Below, piece after piece: positions 43,450 to 55,020 of a DNA stretch of 64,000 nt (position 1 is the stretch's first letter; the number at the start of each line of letters is the position of its first letter). The notes beneath the pieces were generated by a model. It saw only the letters and a program-made list of their open reading frames with translations, was not told where the DNA came from and ran no database searches. The stretch comes from Pseudeuparius sepicola (lineage: Eukaryota > Arthropoda > Insecta > Coleoptera > Anthribidae): positions 81,291,454-81,355,453 of the forward strand of contig OY987298.1 of assembly GCA_963920635.1 (NCBI GenBank). Direction: 5' to 3'. Both the position numbers and the translations under genes were made by a program.

Positions 43450-44209
43450 GTCACACCAATTCCGAACAAGAAACTTTAATCTACTCCGCAGATACCAACC
43501 TCTAAGGGTAGCGACGTCTCTTGTCGCTCTGAGGCTTGTGTCGATCTTGCCTCTTCGGTTGGTACTGTTCCCGATATTGGTATCTACGACGCTTGAAGTT
43601 TCCCAACTTCACTGCGTTCGAATGTTTAGATTCTTCTTTTGAATCCTTAATTGATCAACTGACTTCTCTAAGTCCTTAACACTCTTGATAGTGCCATCTA
43701 AGTTGCTTTCAAATAGTCATTCGGTTATTAGGGTATCTTTTGAGGTGTCTTTATTTTGGTTTATTATTAACAATTCCCGTCTTGATATAGACTTAGAGTG
43801 GAAGATATCACTAAGTAATCTACCAGTATCGCTGAGCACCTGCACCTCTATGAATTGCATATTTACTGCCCTTCCTCATTTTTTTTGTTATTACAATTGC
43901 GATAACACTCGTGGTAGCGCACACTTGCTCTTGTAATTGTGATAATCGTAAGTCCCTGCGGACGGTATTCTCAGGAAGCGCTACTTTGACTTCCGGGTTT
44001 ATCTTGGGTGGGTATAACTCTTGACAATTCTCGGGGAGGGGAGTATATTATTTCTTAATTAATTCTGCCCTTAAGTTCTCTGGCAGTCCGTATTTGAAAA
44101 TCGCACCCCAACGTGTAGCTAACTCTGGTTGAACCGGACCTGAAAATCCCTTTTCCGGAGAACCGACCTCTCCAAATATGGATAAGATGTCTGGTTCTAT
44201 CTGAAACAT
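43450..44209 (-). pseudogene. DIRS Gag (ORF1) of the second element
   Basis: Starts at the ATG at 44209 with MFQIEPDILSIFGEVG. It continues with PELATRWGAIFKYGLPENLR and then, after a stop, with PLPENCQELYPPKINPE and RRDLRLSQLQEQV, then GRLLSDIFHSKSISRRELLI, LFESNLDGTIK and a very basic C-terminus (KLGNFKRRRYQYREQYQPKR). This is the usual DIRS/PAT ORF1 pattern. Stops and shifts are present. Confidence 0.7.
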
Positions 44210-44225
44210 TGCTATATTTTTAATA

Positions 44226-44940
44226 TTGATACCCTAGGCAATACGTATTTTAATAGTATATAACCACCCTAGGTCATAGAGACACGTCTACCACCCTAGG
44301 CAGAACGTGGCTGCTAACAGTAACACTCTGTGCCACCCTAGGCACCTCAGAGGTCACTTCCCCGTAATCAAGTACATCTTTTAATAGTATATAACCACCC
44401 TAGGTCATAGAGACACATCTACCACCCTAGGCAGAACGTGGCTGCTAACAGTAACACTCAGTGCCACACTAGGCACCTCAGAGGTCACTTCCCCCTAATC
44501 AAGTACATCTTTTAATAGTATATAACCACCCTAAGCACAGTCTAAGGAGTAATACAGACGATTCCTCAGCGACATGTGTCAAAAGGAGACTCGCTTTTTA
44601 GCGAAATATCTTCCAAAGACATGAATAATGTGCATTTTATTTGATTTTACGTTAATCTATATAGCAATGAGATTGTATTACAACCAAACATATGCTTAAA
44701 ATACTGTCTGTCTTTCTGTAAACTGAAATGGAGACTCGCTTATTTTTGACACATGTCCCTAAGGAGGCTTCTGTTGCAAAGCTATTTATTCTGTGCCCTA
44801 GGTCATAGAGACACGTTTACCACCCTAGGCAGAACGTGGCTACCACAGAATAAATATATTACTCCTTAGTCTGTGGTGGCTACTAACAGTAACACTCAGT
44901 GCCACCCTAGGCACCTTCGAGGTCACTTCCCCGTAATCAA
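44226..44940. repeat. 131-bp tandem repeats rich in CCACCCTAGGC, with a small insert
   Basis: The phrase TTTTAATAGTATATAACCACC recurs at about 44248, 44380 and 44511 (131-bp period). Each unit holds several copies of ACCCTAGGCA. The third is interrupted at about 44540-44790 by a roughly 250-bp insert with inverted ends (GGACATGTGTCAAAA and TTTTGACACATGTCC type), after which the repeat resumes. The array sits 5' of the DIRS Gag. Confidence 0.75.
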
Positions 44941-45392
44941 ATCAACAATCTTCACACCGCGGCGTGTGCAGCGAATTCGACCTAATTCTTCGTAAATTCT
45001 CTTCGATCTACGTATCAGGTGACGCTCCATCCGTTTTAGTACCTTAATGATAATATACTCACTATCCGGCGAGGGGCTTCAACGCTTTTTGGAAGGTTTT
45101 GGCATATCTGCGCAGCGCGATTCTCTAAACCAAAGTCTACGCTAGCGGAGCGATGCGGTCAGTATAACACAAAAACGAAGACTGAGTGGGCGATGGCAGT
45201 TGGCGAGAAGAGATGGGCAGGCGGATGGCGGGAGAAACCTATTTTCCTTTAAAATTTGTGGTCAGACGGACAGAAGCGAGGGTACTACACTTACTTATTT
45301 ACGAGACGAGGCCGAATATAATTTGAAAACTGATTATGAGAATATTTTGTTGACAAAAGTTGAGGAAGCAATCTGTAGTGACACCAATGCAT
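44941..45392. other. Unassigned spacer
   Basis: Between the CCTAGG repeats and the R4 fragment. The plus frame 45200-45394 has no recognisable domain. I see no gene. Confidence 0.35.
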
Positions 45393-46991
45393 AGGCAAGC
45401 AGGTAATAGGGCGGTACTTGGCAGGGTTATAGGAATTCCGCTGGTCTTTTGGTAACAAGTAGGTTCCACCCTGTGTAAGAAACAATGGCATTTTCAGAGA
45501 TTTCATTAATTGAGGTAGTTATTTGTTCATGCGTGCACCACAACTTCTTAATCCGATAATTTTGGAGATGATCTGAACCTGGTGCCTTACAGTTGTGGGA
45601 ATTCTTGATGACATCGGAGACCTCATCGGTTGTGAATTGCTCATGTTGCATCTGCCTATAGTTCGCCTATCTCGTGTTCTTCACTGATCCAGCTTGCGCG
45701 GACATTGCATGGACATGGTGCGGCAAGTTGACTTCTCCAGATATCGTCAACCCGTTCTCTGCTAGGGCAACTCGCACTTGTGGCATCTGCGATAGAATTC
45801 AAAGCACGGTAGAAACCTTTTTCTGATCGTTCAAAGAGTTTATTGTCTCGTTTCCTGTTGTTACTGGCCTTGTATCTCCTCAAACGCCCTGCGAAAACAG
45901 AAAGTTTTTGTTTTAATGTATCGAGACATTGTTGAGCAGTGATATTCGAGGGGTCATGCTGAGAATGCATTTGGGTGCGGCTCATTATTGCCTGCACCGC
46001 CCTCTGGATCTTTCTGGTTCTAACTCCTCTGATACATTTTGTCACTTGTCCTATGTCTTTACGAAGACTCTCGATCTTCCGATTTAGTCGCACCTCCCAC
46101 TGAGCCATTCGTCTTGCACGATTCAACTTTTGGGCCTTGGCTCCCATTACAGTGGTGATTGCCGTTGCGGCACAGTAGATTAACATGTGCATATGTTCTA
46201 ATGTTGGTGTCACTGAAACATAGTTAGGTAAAATTCTGGTGTTCATAAGATCGAGCAAGATTGCAAGTTTCCTGGAAGAATTTAATCTTGGTAGCGGTGG
46301 TCTGCTCAGTGGGTATCCTTAGTATCGCAATACTTCCTTTCTCATCTGTGTGTCTAAGCTTTCAAAGTGTTCTTCGTTAACCGATTCCTGATTCTCAGTT
46401 GTTGGTTCTACCGTTTCGGTTTCTAGTTATTGTCCAGGCTCTTGAATTTCCCCATTGTTGTTGTTGTCGTCTATGTCTATGTGTTCGCCGTGGATCTCTA
46501 GCTCAACTTCCCGTTTGATAGCGTTAAGTCGCGTTTCTGGAATTCGGTTATTTCTTAGAATAGTTCGATACTGATCTGACACTCTTTGTTCAGACACTTG
46601 CATGTGTGGAAACTCCCTGCAGAACTCGGCATGCAGTTGTTGTCGGTAGCCGATTATCTCTTGTCCTAAGTTTGTCACCCTGTAAAAAATACGCATAATC
46701 GATTCATTCAGGGACCCACTCCATTTCATGCGTCGTCGTTGTAATCCCGCCTGTGTGAACTCTGGCTAAAGTTCCCGCGCAGCACCTTCAGTGGGTGGAA
46801 CCCTAGTTCTCGTTTGGCTCCCATGTTGTAGATGTTCGTGTTGTTGGGCTGTAGCTGTTTGTGCAACAGGGGCCCGCCTCATCATCGCCGTCACCGACGT
46901 CCCGCTCGCTGTCATGCCCAGCGCCGGCTCCAGACATGCCCTGGCGATCCCCAGGCAGCGGCCCTATGACAATTTTCCTATTAATCTCCAT
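45393..46991 (-). pseudogene. R4 polyprotein N-terminal half, copy B
   Basis: Aligns with residues 1 to about 545 of the intact R4 protein, for example MEINRKIVIGPLPGDRQGMS at the start and YLLPKDQRN near the end. It is broken by several indels (separate frames 46803-46991, 46427-46729, 45656-46258, 45427-45651 and 45291-45506). No YMDD or endonuclease remains. Confidence 0.82.
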
Positions 46992-47025
46992 TCCATGGGT
47001 TTGTCCCGTAAGGTGGGAGTGACGG

Positions 47026-50000
47026 TGTAACGTTTTAAAAAGATTTCCAACGTCGTATATTAAAATTTAGGTGAATTCGCTGGTGTTAAACTAAAAACAA
47101 GCATTTTTATCAGTAAGCTAAAAATACCATAGCGCTTCTACTAAATATGTATTTCAATAAATACCTTTAATTACCTTCACATCCAAATTTATGTTATATT
47201 AATAACAACACTAAGCTATTCTTCAAATCGATTCACCTAAAATAAAAAGGTATGATTTGTCTATCCAACAAAACAATTTAACTTACCTTTTTACGCTCTC
47301 CCTCGTGGATATTTTCCGATTTTGTCACCGTTTAATTGTCTGGTATGCTGTGGTTGACTTCAGTTGTTATTTTGTTGTTGTATAATATGTTTGTGTCTGT
47401 TTCCGTTATTTCCATCTACTAAAAATGGCCCTATTTTTGTTGTAGTTAGCCAAATTATTTTCTAAAAACTATAGGCTATGTGTCATTTACAAACTATCGC
47501 TATTGTTAATATTTTTTATTTACCTTATTAATTCCGTTATTTGGCACATTGTTTATTTATACATTTCGGATTGACACCTTTTGATGTTTTTCGCTTAATG
47601 TCATTTATTAAGTATTTCCACAAAATACTAGAAATTCTACAAAGGTTTACAAATTCCATTTAGAAGATGCGGTCAATAAATCGAACGCAGTCGATTTCGG
47701 TTTAATAGTCCTACGAACTCTGGCAGAAATTCCTATGAACGCACCCTTGCCTTTGGCCATTTCTAGTCGTACCATTAGTAATAAGTAAAATTCCCCCAGG
47801 TTTGAATGCAAGTATTTCCGGTAGGTTTTCTGCGAAAAAGATCCCCCTCCCCGGAAATCAGCGCATTGTTAATTTTGGCTTTTTGTCACCTGTTTGGCTT
47901 TTGGTTGCCACCACGTTTAGGCTTTTGCCGATTTGTTCAATTCTTGCGGAATACCCTATTAGTTGGCTTGCCAGTGAATGGTTCTTGCCTTGCAACATTG
48001 TTGTTGGATGTAAGGGTTTAGTTCCGTTGCGCAAGAAAATTTTCAAACCCAGGAATTTTCCATCAAGGCCAGCCCATCAACGGTAAGCGTTCATTTCCTT
48101 TTCATACCTCCTTTCCTCAGCTCCTGATTTGTTTAGGCATTAATGTTGATTTTTCTCTTTTTTTTGGCATAATGTATTACATGACTAGTATTAGTTGATA
48201 CTTGATCACCTGCCTGCTGCTTGTTGCTGCCCTGCTGACTGCTGACTGTTTTCTTTTTGGCCTCATTGGACGCTTACGACCCTCGCGCTTATTGCTTGTT
48301 ATCCTGCGGATGCCCTAGGTGACCTGCTGGACACCCCACACCGGTGACACAATAACCACCACGAACTTCATACGCTGGATATTTGGCAAGTCCATTCTGT
48401 GTTGTGTGTGATCGGGAGACTACCCTTTTTTTCACGCAATTTTGTCGCCGTCTTAGAGATATATAGTATGAAATTCATCATCTCACTGTGCCTAAATTTG
48501 CTTTATAATATACCAGTTTCATTACACATTGTAAACCAGTCATATAGCGCTATATCACAGGGTTAATTTTGCATATTTTGTGTTGGCATAAATATACGAG
48601 CTTAGCCAAATAACATTAACATTCAGAGTACCTACGACACGAAACACTCAACATGGATTGTCTCTCAAAATAAATTGGCGAAATAACGGATTATTTGTGC
48701 ATTATTTTGTCATTTAAGTTAGGCACAGCATTTTCCCGTTTTTAGGATAGGTAACATCTTAGTGGTCGGTATTTACTATGGTTGAGGCATAAAATTAAAA
48801 ACGGGTGGCTAAAAACAATTCGTCAACTCACCTCACTCTACCTTACGGGAACTAGCCAGGGTAACGCCTCATTAATATACCGCACTATATTTTTTTGTTT
48901 TATTCTACCCAAATAAATAAATAAGCTCCCTAAGCTAGCCTCTTTTGTTAGGTCTACAAATGAGCTATACAGGGTGATTCATTGGGAATGGGAAATCCCG
49001 AAACTGGGGGTAGGGGAGACCAAAATATTGCGATTGAGTCCAACATTGCTTAAACAAATGTTGTTTGTTTGAGAGATACAGTGCGTTCAAGTTCTTATTT
49101 TTAAATTGAATTATGGCTATATCTACCAAAATAATCAAGCTGCTGACCTGAAATTTGGCACTGCTATGTTTTTGGGGATGGAGAATAAGCTGAAAATGTC
49201 AATTTCTACGTATCTCACAGAGGGCGCCACTTGCGCGGTTTTTGGATCGTGCTTTTACTCGTAACTTTTGTGAGGTTATCTTTTTGGTCCTGCAGGTTTG
49301 TCATTTTAGCGCACCTTTTCATTCTGCAACAAAAAGGTACTCTTGTTCCATAACGCCCAAATCAACCGTTTTCGTTTAAATTGCCAAAACGTGCCCCAAA
49401 ACACCTGTTGACTTCAATATTCGAAAAATAAAATTTTCACCTACTACTTTCAAATGTTACAGATCAACTGTACATTGAAAAGGATGAAAAAAATACCAAA
49501 TGAACATTGGTCGAAACACATTTGTTTTCTGGAAATAGGGTGTCCAAAGTTTGTCGAGTTTCAATCTGTTCCATTTTGAAAGTGAACATTTTTTGGGACA
49601 TTGTTCATATGGTTTTTTTTCTCGATTTAAATGGTACAGTCGTTGTGCAATATTTGAAAGCAGTAGGTGAATATTTTATTTTTCGAATCTTGAAGTCAAC
49701 AGGTGTTTCGGGGCACGTTTTGGCAATTTCAACGCAACCGGTTGATTTGAGCGTTATGGAACAAGAGTACCTTTTTGTTGCAGAATGATAAGATGCACTA
49801 AAATGATGGACCTGCAAGACCAAAAAGATAACCTCACAAAAGTTACGAGTAAAAGCACGATCCAAAAACCGCGCAAGTGGCGCCCTCTGTGAGATACGTA
49901 GAAATTGACATTTTCAGCTTATTTTCCATCCCAAAAAACATAGCAGTGCCAAATTTCAGGTCAGCAGCTTGATTATTTTGGTAGATACAGCCATAATTCA

Positions 50001-50172
50001 ATTTAAAAATAAGAACTTGAACGCACTGTATCTTTCAAACAAACAACATTTGTTTAAGCAATGTTGGACTCAATCGCAATATTTTGGTCTCCCCTACCCC
50101 CAGTTTTGGGATTTCCCATTCCCAATGAATCACCCTGTATAACAACCTGAGGTATTATTTTTTTACCTAACA
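47026..50172. mobile_element. TG...CA insertion with 4-bp duplication (possible solo LTR) in R4 copy B
   Basis: Begins TGTAACG, ends CCTAACA and is flanked by ACGG on both sides (47022-47025 and 50173-50176). Comparison with the intact R4 copy shows exactly where it went in. TG...CA ends and a 4-bp duplication fit an LTR or solo LTR. Removing the foldback at 48970-50137 leaves about 2 kb with AATAAA signals near 48912 but no recognised gene, so the class remains open. Confidence 0.5.
48970..50137. mobile_element. CAGGGT-type foldback element, about 490-bp arms
   Basis: Left end CAGGGTGATTCATTGGGAAT, right end its complement, TATA on both sides. The arms (48970-49460 and about 49637-50137) are near-identical inverses around an AT-rich centre. 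No transposase is encoded. It lies inside the 47026-50172 insertion. Confidence 0.82.
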
Positions 50173-50221
50173 ACGGCCCTCGGTCGTCTTTTACAAATCG
50201 CGGAGCCACGATAGGAGTATT

Positions 50222-50650
50222 CTAACCCGCTACCCACACGGGCCAACTAGGGTAACGCGGGATCGTTACACCTGAAAATCTGCCCCTCTCACCGGCTAAA
50301 CCCCTCCTTGCGTTAACTAGGAAACACGGGGTCGTTACACCCGAAGATCCGCCCCTTTCACAGGCTAGACCCATCCCTGTGTAACCGGGAGTCGCGGGAT
50401 TGTCACACCCGAGGATCAGCCCCCGTCACTGGCTAGACCCCTCCCTGCGTAACTGGAAATCGCGGGATTGTCACACCCGTAGGTCTGCCCCTGTCACTGG
50501 CCAAGCCTCTCCATGCATAACTGGAAATCGCGGGATCGTCACACCCGTGAATCTGCCCCTCTCACAGGTCAGACCCATCCCTGCGTAACTGGGAAGCGCG
50601 GGATCGTCACACCCGTGGGTCTGCCTCTCTCACAGGTCAGACCCCCCTGC
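50222..50650 (-). repeat. 68-bp tandem repeats, R4 copy B
   Basis: Same array as at 24250-24650, again with about six CGCGGGAT(C/T)GTCACACCCG blocks. This shows the repeat belongs to the R4 family and not to the locus. Confidence 0.82.
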
Positions 50651-50652
50651 GC

Positions 50653-50665
50653 ATTATTATTATAA
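50653..50665. repeat. TAA-type microsatellite between two R4 copies
   Basis: ATTATTATTATAA separates the 5' end of copy B from the 3' end of copy C, the same junction type that flanks the intact copy. Confidence 0.75.
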
Positions 50666-51396
50666 TCGAACATTTACTCAGATCCCGGGTATCCCGGATA
50701 CCATAAGGATCTGGCTCGGACGAGACCCTTGCCATGTTATCGGGCCTTAGGTGACATTGATGGTGTTGGACGTTCCTGCATTCCCTATGAATTTCCTGAC
50801 AGTTCTGGCTGTCGCAAGTAATGCCGCTTACGCAGGTTTAATATTTGTTGGTCCAATTGCTTGTTGAGGTCTGCCAATCCTCTTCCTCCCAGTTGACGTG
50901 GCAAAGTTGTTCTTTCTACGGTGCTACGGGGATGATGTTTATGAGCTTTTGTCAGTAGTGTCCTAACTTTTCGCTGCAGGTTGTTAATGTCCGTGTTGGT
51001 CCAATTCACTATTCCGAACGAGTAGCTGAGTACAGAGCACGCATACGTGTTTAGGGCCTTAAACAAATTCCTGCTGTTAAGATCAGTTCACACTACTTGT
51101 CTTACTCTCTTGATGAATTCATTCGTTAAATCGGTCTTCATTCTTCAATGGTCTATCCTTTGAGCTTGTTTCATCCCGAGATACTTGTATGTATCTCCCA
51201 TGCTCATTGCTTCGATCACCTGGCCGTCCTGCATCTCGTGTGCGCCTTGTTCGAGTCTTCCCCCGACGATGTTATGGGTACGGCACTTATCCAGTCCAAA
51301 CTGCATTCCGATGTCCTTGAAAAACTCCTCTACAATTTTAAGCATTTGCGTTAGTTGGTTTTTGGTTGCGACCATCAGTTTTAAGTCATCCATATA
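50666..51396 (-). pseudogene. R4-type LINE copy C: 3' region and part of the RT domain
   Basis: Matches the 3' end of the intact copy, from the last codons and 3' region (50693-50822) and then, after an internal deletion of about 0.87 kb, residues about 713-905. It includes MDDLKLMVATKNQL after a lost Tyr and the LPRQLGGRGLADL stretch. 5' truncated at 51396 where a CAGGGT sequence begins. Stops and deletion make it inactive. Confidence 0.8.
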
Positions 51397-51880
51397 CAGG
51401 GTTTCCCAACGAAAACTTGCAGAATATGTATAATATAATGATAATGTGCTACCAAGCGGACAATAAGTCTGAAGATATTAATTTTTACGTACCTTTAAAG
51501 ACGCCGGCAACAAATAAATTTTTTGCTATGGTGGTTAAGCAACTCACTTGTGGCTAGGGGCAGCATAATTGTCATTAATGAGCTGATTCAATTACAGCAA
51601 CAAAACCTACATAACCACAATCAAATTATTTGCTATGGTAGCTAAGCAACTCACTTGTGGTTAGTGAACTGACTCACTTGCCTTAATACAAGGGTTGAAT
51701 TATCACAGCATAGTGATTTTCAACAAATCTGCTTACCTACTGCAATTGAGTTGTCTTTAGCAAAGCGTGCTTTGCTGCGGTAGCAAAGTAACTCACTCTG
51801 CGCCTATTTAATGCAGATATTTTGCTGCGGTAATTGAGTTCTTACTAACCGTAGCAAAGTAATTCTTTCAGTGCACCCTG
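51397..51880. mobile_element. Possible CAGGGT-ended element
   Basis: Begins CAGGGTTTCCC, ends GCACCCTG and is flanked by TATA (51393-51396 and 51881-51884), like the three foldbacks, but has no long inverted arms. Inside, a CTATGGT(G/A)G(T/C)TAAGCAACTCACTTGTGG phrase is repeated twice. Confidence 0.42.
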
Positions 51881-52074
51881 TATATTCCAAACGTGATCTG
51901 CCCCAAGGCATCCTAAGGGGCTAGCTAAAAATTGAAATCTTCCTACTGAAGGGTTTCACACAATATGAAACTGATGGAAAAATTATTAAATTATCTAGCA
52001 AAATAAAAAGTCATAGGATAATTGTTATTGTGTAACCCCTTTAAGAGGCCAGACCTCGGCAGGGACAAAAATAT
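51881..52074. other. Unassigned spacer
   Basis: Flank left of the LTR element. No features seen. Confidence 0.4.
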
Positions 52075-52671
52075 TGTCACGACTGAAATCGTGACCGGGG
52101 GTGAGCGTCAGAGGTAGATCAATGATTGAAACGTATTTAAAAAAACTAAAAATATTCATTTATACCTTGTACGGAGATGGAATCATTTCCCAGAAGGGAG
52201 TAAAAAACACATACTTACCTTACATTAGAATAATGCTTGTTACTGTTGGGTCCAACATCTCGCTCGCCGAACAGGGGGAAGTCACCGGCTGTCAACCAGA
52301 GTACCTTGTCGTTATTCCGATGAGTATTCTATCGTCGTTCCGTAGAGTTGAGTAGAGTTGAGGTGTAAGTTGAGTAGTGTAGCACGAACCGGGGCGCCTG
52401 GAACCAATCGTCGATCACTGATCCCCCGAAATGCGGACCTCCGGTATTTAAACCTTTAGTGGAAACCGAGTCAGCACTTCGCGGGCAATCGCCCGATATG
52501 GTTCGATTCGCCATTAACGGAAAAGTTGGATTTGCAATTTAGCTATTTAGCAATAATTTTGAGGTTTATGAACTTTCCGAATTTGTCTAAAAATATGTTA
52601 GGACCCGATCTTAGTTTCTCTGGTTGACATATTCCCCCTGCTACGGAGAGCTGGACCCCAGCGAAAATTAA
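52075..52671 (-). repeat. 3' LTR (597 bp)
   Basis: Near-identical to 57157-57756. The forward start TGTCACGACT and forward end GCGAAAATTAA are shared by both copies. A hairpin (GTCACGA...TCGTGAC) lies at the forward start. Confidence 0.85.
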
Positions 52672-52810
52672 TTAAAAAAATGAAATATTAAAATATTTTA
52701 ACTAGAATACAAAGAAAAATGAAAAATAAAAATAAAAATAATACAATTAAAAAAAATAAAAATAAAAATTATAAATGTAAAAAAAAAATAAAAACGAGAA
52801 CGTCACTGCA
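52672..52810. repeat. A-rich low-complexity tract next to the 3' LTR
   Basis: Largely AAAAATAAAAAT words on the forward strand. Confidence 0.7.
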
Positions 52811-52817
52811 CTTGCAC

Positions 52818-53006
52818 TTACACTTTTGATAGTTTATTAATCAGTTTGTGGTCACCCCGGCTCCACCTGCCGGTCGGTAGGGGAATTGTTGAACAATAGT
52901 ACCTGGGGACGGTACTCTCTGCATTCATGGCTCCCAAGGCTGGTTCACACTCTTGCGTTACAGATACGTGCTGGCATAGGTAACATCGGACCCTAGGGAT
53001 ACCCAA
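52818..53006 (-). pseudogene. Short Cys-containing fragment near the 3' LTR
   Basis: A frame with IPRVRCYLCQHVSVTQECEP, a CX2CX8C pattern that could be a degenerate zinc knuckle. The upstream sequence is basic (RRNANQKKK). It is likely a remnant of Gag or Pol. Low certainty. Confidence 0.3.
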
Positions 53007-53386
53007 CTTCTTCTTCTGATTTGCATTTCGTCTGATGTAACCATTACCATAATTATAATTGATGAATTGTTGTTTCGAAATTTGGAATATTGTTTAGGCT
53101 GGAACCTCTGACTATGTTGATTTGACTCGCCTTCTGACGCGTTGTCTTGTGTTACCTTTAGCGTAGATATTGTATAACAGCGAAGTGCGGTAATTCTGTT
53201 TACTTTGAATTTTCCGCAACTCTGCAGTTTCTTAGTTATGCGATGCGTCGGTCTTGAAACTTTTTAGTAACATCTTCTTTGTAACTTGCGGGTGTTTTAT
53301 CTCGTTGCTATGTAGGTATACTTTAACTTCGAATTTCGGTGCGGAAACGTTTGTGTTGCATTTTCGGGCTTTCGGGCAGGAGCATA

Positions 53387-53723
53387 TTACGATAGTATGT
53401 TAATATGCAGTATGCAGCTGTTGATCTTTGACCTCTGTGGTGGATTTAGAGGCTCAAAGACTTGTACTTTCTGGTCCATTGGAGTACTTTTGCTGGTAAG
53501 GTAGGTTGTTTTTGTTCCATTGGTGTCTCCATATTCTATTTGGCTCCTTTTTTTTATAGGGTTGATGTTCAAATGATCTGGGTTCCCTCTGGGTCTGACG
53601 AGTGTTACCGGGCACGCCATATTGCAGCGGTGTCCACAGCCTTGGAGCGGGGGCTGCTGGCTGAGCCTGGACGTCGTGGTTGTACGGGCCAACTTCGTCG
53701 CTTCTCAAGGGTGCCATCACCAT
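53387..53723 (-). pseudogene. Gag C-terminal-like fragment
   Basis: An 89-codon frame (53454-53723) rich in Pro, Arg, Gln and Asn (RSFEHQPYKKKEPNRIWRHQ), continued after a shift by NPPQRSKINSCI. Composition fits the nucleic-acid-binding end of a Gag, but there is no defining motif. Confidence 0.35.
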
Positions 53724-54555
53724 GACAGATTGGGCGATGTTGTGGGGTAGGAGTGACTAAAGTGCAGGTGGTGCCGTGAGTTTACATCTGGGGGGGCTGT
53801 GCGGTTTTCTGTGCAGTGGGCCATCATCTTCTCTTGGGTTTATGATACATGAAAAAAAAAAAAAGACCAAAATGTAAGTATCTATTAAAGTATTGCTTAA
53901 TATCTACATGTTTTAATTCTATATGTATATTACTATTATTAATTAAAATTACTTTATTAAATACAAAAATGCTTATAATTAATATTTTATTAAAGATATG
54001 TCGTTGTGCGTAACTGTAAAAATCAATAAATTTCATATTTCCTATTTCGCACTATTAATTTTCTTCATTAACTTTTGGTACATATTTACTTTATTTATTT
54101 CATATATGCTTCATTTGCTTCATTTACTTATTTTTATATTTTGGTACACATTTACTTCATTTATTTCATTTGCTTTATTTACTTCATTTTTCTGCATATT
54201 CTACATATTTATTCTGCATTTAAATAAAAGGAATAAAAGGATCTAGTGCTTGTACTATTTGTTATGATATCTATCTAAGTACCAAAAAGATCCATGGAAG
54301 GCCCTAACTTAGATACCTAAACAAAAAACACTAGAGGAGCTCCAAGGGGTTGAAAATAATTATTCTTCATACATTTTCATTTTCTTAATACTTTCTCTTT
54401 ATCTTTTTAAGAATTCGTACCATATTTTTATACATATAACATTTTGAGGATCCTCTTTAATTATTTTATTATTCATTCATTTATTTATTGTACCATTTTT
54501 GAAATACTTATACCTGCCTATATTTTTCCAGTTACGCACCTATAAATATTATTTC
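53724..54555. other. T-rich low-complexity interior
   Basis: 54000-54230 is made mostly of TTCATTTA/TTTACTTCA words. No gene is seen. Confidence 0.55.
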
Positions 54556-55020
54556 TTAAATGATTTGTACACATTCTAAAGTTGCATTTATTTTTTCTCC
54601 GGGAGAGATTTTTGAAATATCTTCTCTGCTATCTATCTCTAAACAAAATTTCGTTTCTGTTCTTTGTGACAAATTTTTTAATTCAATGGCATCGTTATCG
54701 TCATTTGAATCAGAGTTGTTAACATTTTTTATGGTTTTGAGAAATAATTGTCTTAACAATCGGAAAACTACGTAGAGAATGAAAAGTGTAAAACTGGCGC
54801 AAATAAGACCTAAAAGAACTTCGTGTTCGGTTTGTGAAAATTGCTCTCCGTTCGCTACTGGAATGGGAGCTGCTACTCTTCCAATACGGTTTCCTCTAAG
54901 AAGATAAGCTACTATCAAAGAAAGTATAATGTTCCATACTAGGAATAATGAGTGTTTATGAGTAGGTACTGCAGTAGGTCGTTTCAAGAATGTCATCTTT
55001 TTTCGAGTGTGTTCTTTCAA
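54556..55020 (-). CDS. Predicted membrane protein with two helices, unknown function
   Basis: A 154-residue ORF. A basic N-terminus is followed by a hydrophobic helix at about 25-43 (LFLVWNIILSLIVAYLL), a short loop with QFSQTEHE, a second helix at about 69-90 (LLGLICASFTLFILYVVF) and an acidic, Ser/Asp/Asn-rich tail. It sits where an envelope-like gene would be found, 3' of Gag, but is far too short for an envelope and shows no cleavage site or Cys pattern. It could be the membrane end of a deleted envelope or a captured cellular gene. I do not recognise it. Confidence 0.5.
   Translation of the reverse strand: MKEHTRKKMTFLKRPTAVPTHKHSLFLVWNIILSLIVAYLLRGNRIGRVAAPIPVANGEQFSQTEHEVLLGLICASFTLFILYVVFRLLRQLFLKTIKNVNNSDSNDDNDAIELKNLSQRTETKFCLEIDSREDISKISPGEKINATLECVQII

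Larger units (their letters stand above)
42746..45180 (-). mobile_element. Second DIRS-type element, partial
   Basis: Minus strand, in order: CCTAGG tandem repeats (44226-44940), Gag (43450-44209), the start of reverse transcriptase (42810-43449) and an internal-complementary-type junction (about 42796-42860). The junction aligns with 16081-16150 of the first DIRS element, for example ACTTACCT...GTTCAATC(T/C)T(A/C)AATTATA. RNase H and recombinase are missing, so the element is internally deleted or truncated. The right-hand boundary is uncertain. Confidence 0.65.
45393..50652 (-). mobile_element. R4-type LINE copy B: 5' half, interrupted by a 3.1-kb insertion
   Basis: 45393-47025 corresponds to 22.5-24.17 kb of the intact R4 copy. 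After the insertion 47026-50172 the match resumes exactly at the same base and runs through the 68-bp repeats to an ATTATTATTATAA run at 50653. The 3' half (catalytic RT and endonuclease) is absent; the match stops within PITCLP. Confidence 0.82.

Noticed and set aside
49507..49865. Overlapping frames at the centre of a foldback
   Set aside because: They arise from the palindromic arms and have no recognised domain.
51397..51880. Treating this as a full member of the foldback family
   Set aside because: It has the CAGGGT ends and TATA flanks but no long inverted arms, so I list it only as possible.
54556..55020. Calling the membrane ORF a retroviral envelope
   Set aside because: It is too short and lacks a cleavage site, fusion peptide and Cys pattern. 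I kept only the neutral call.
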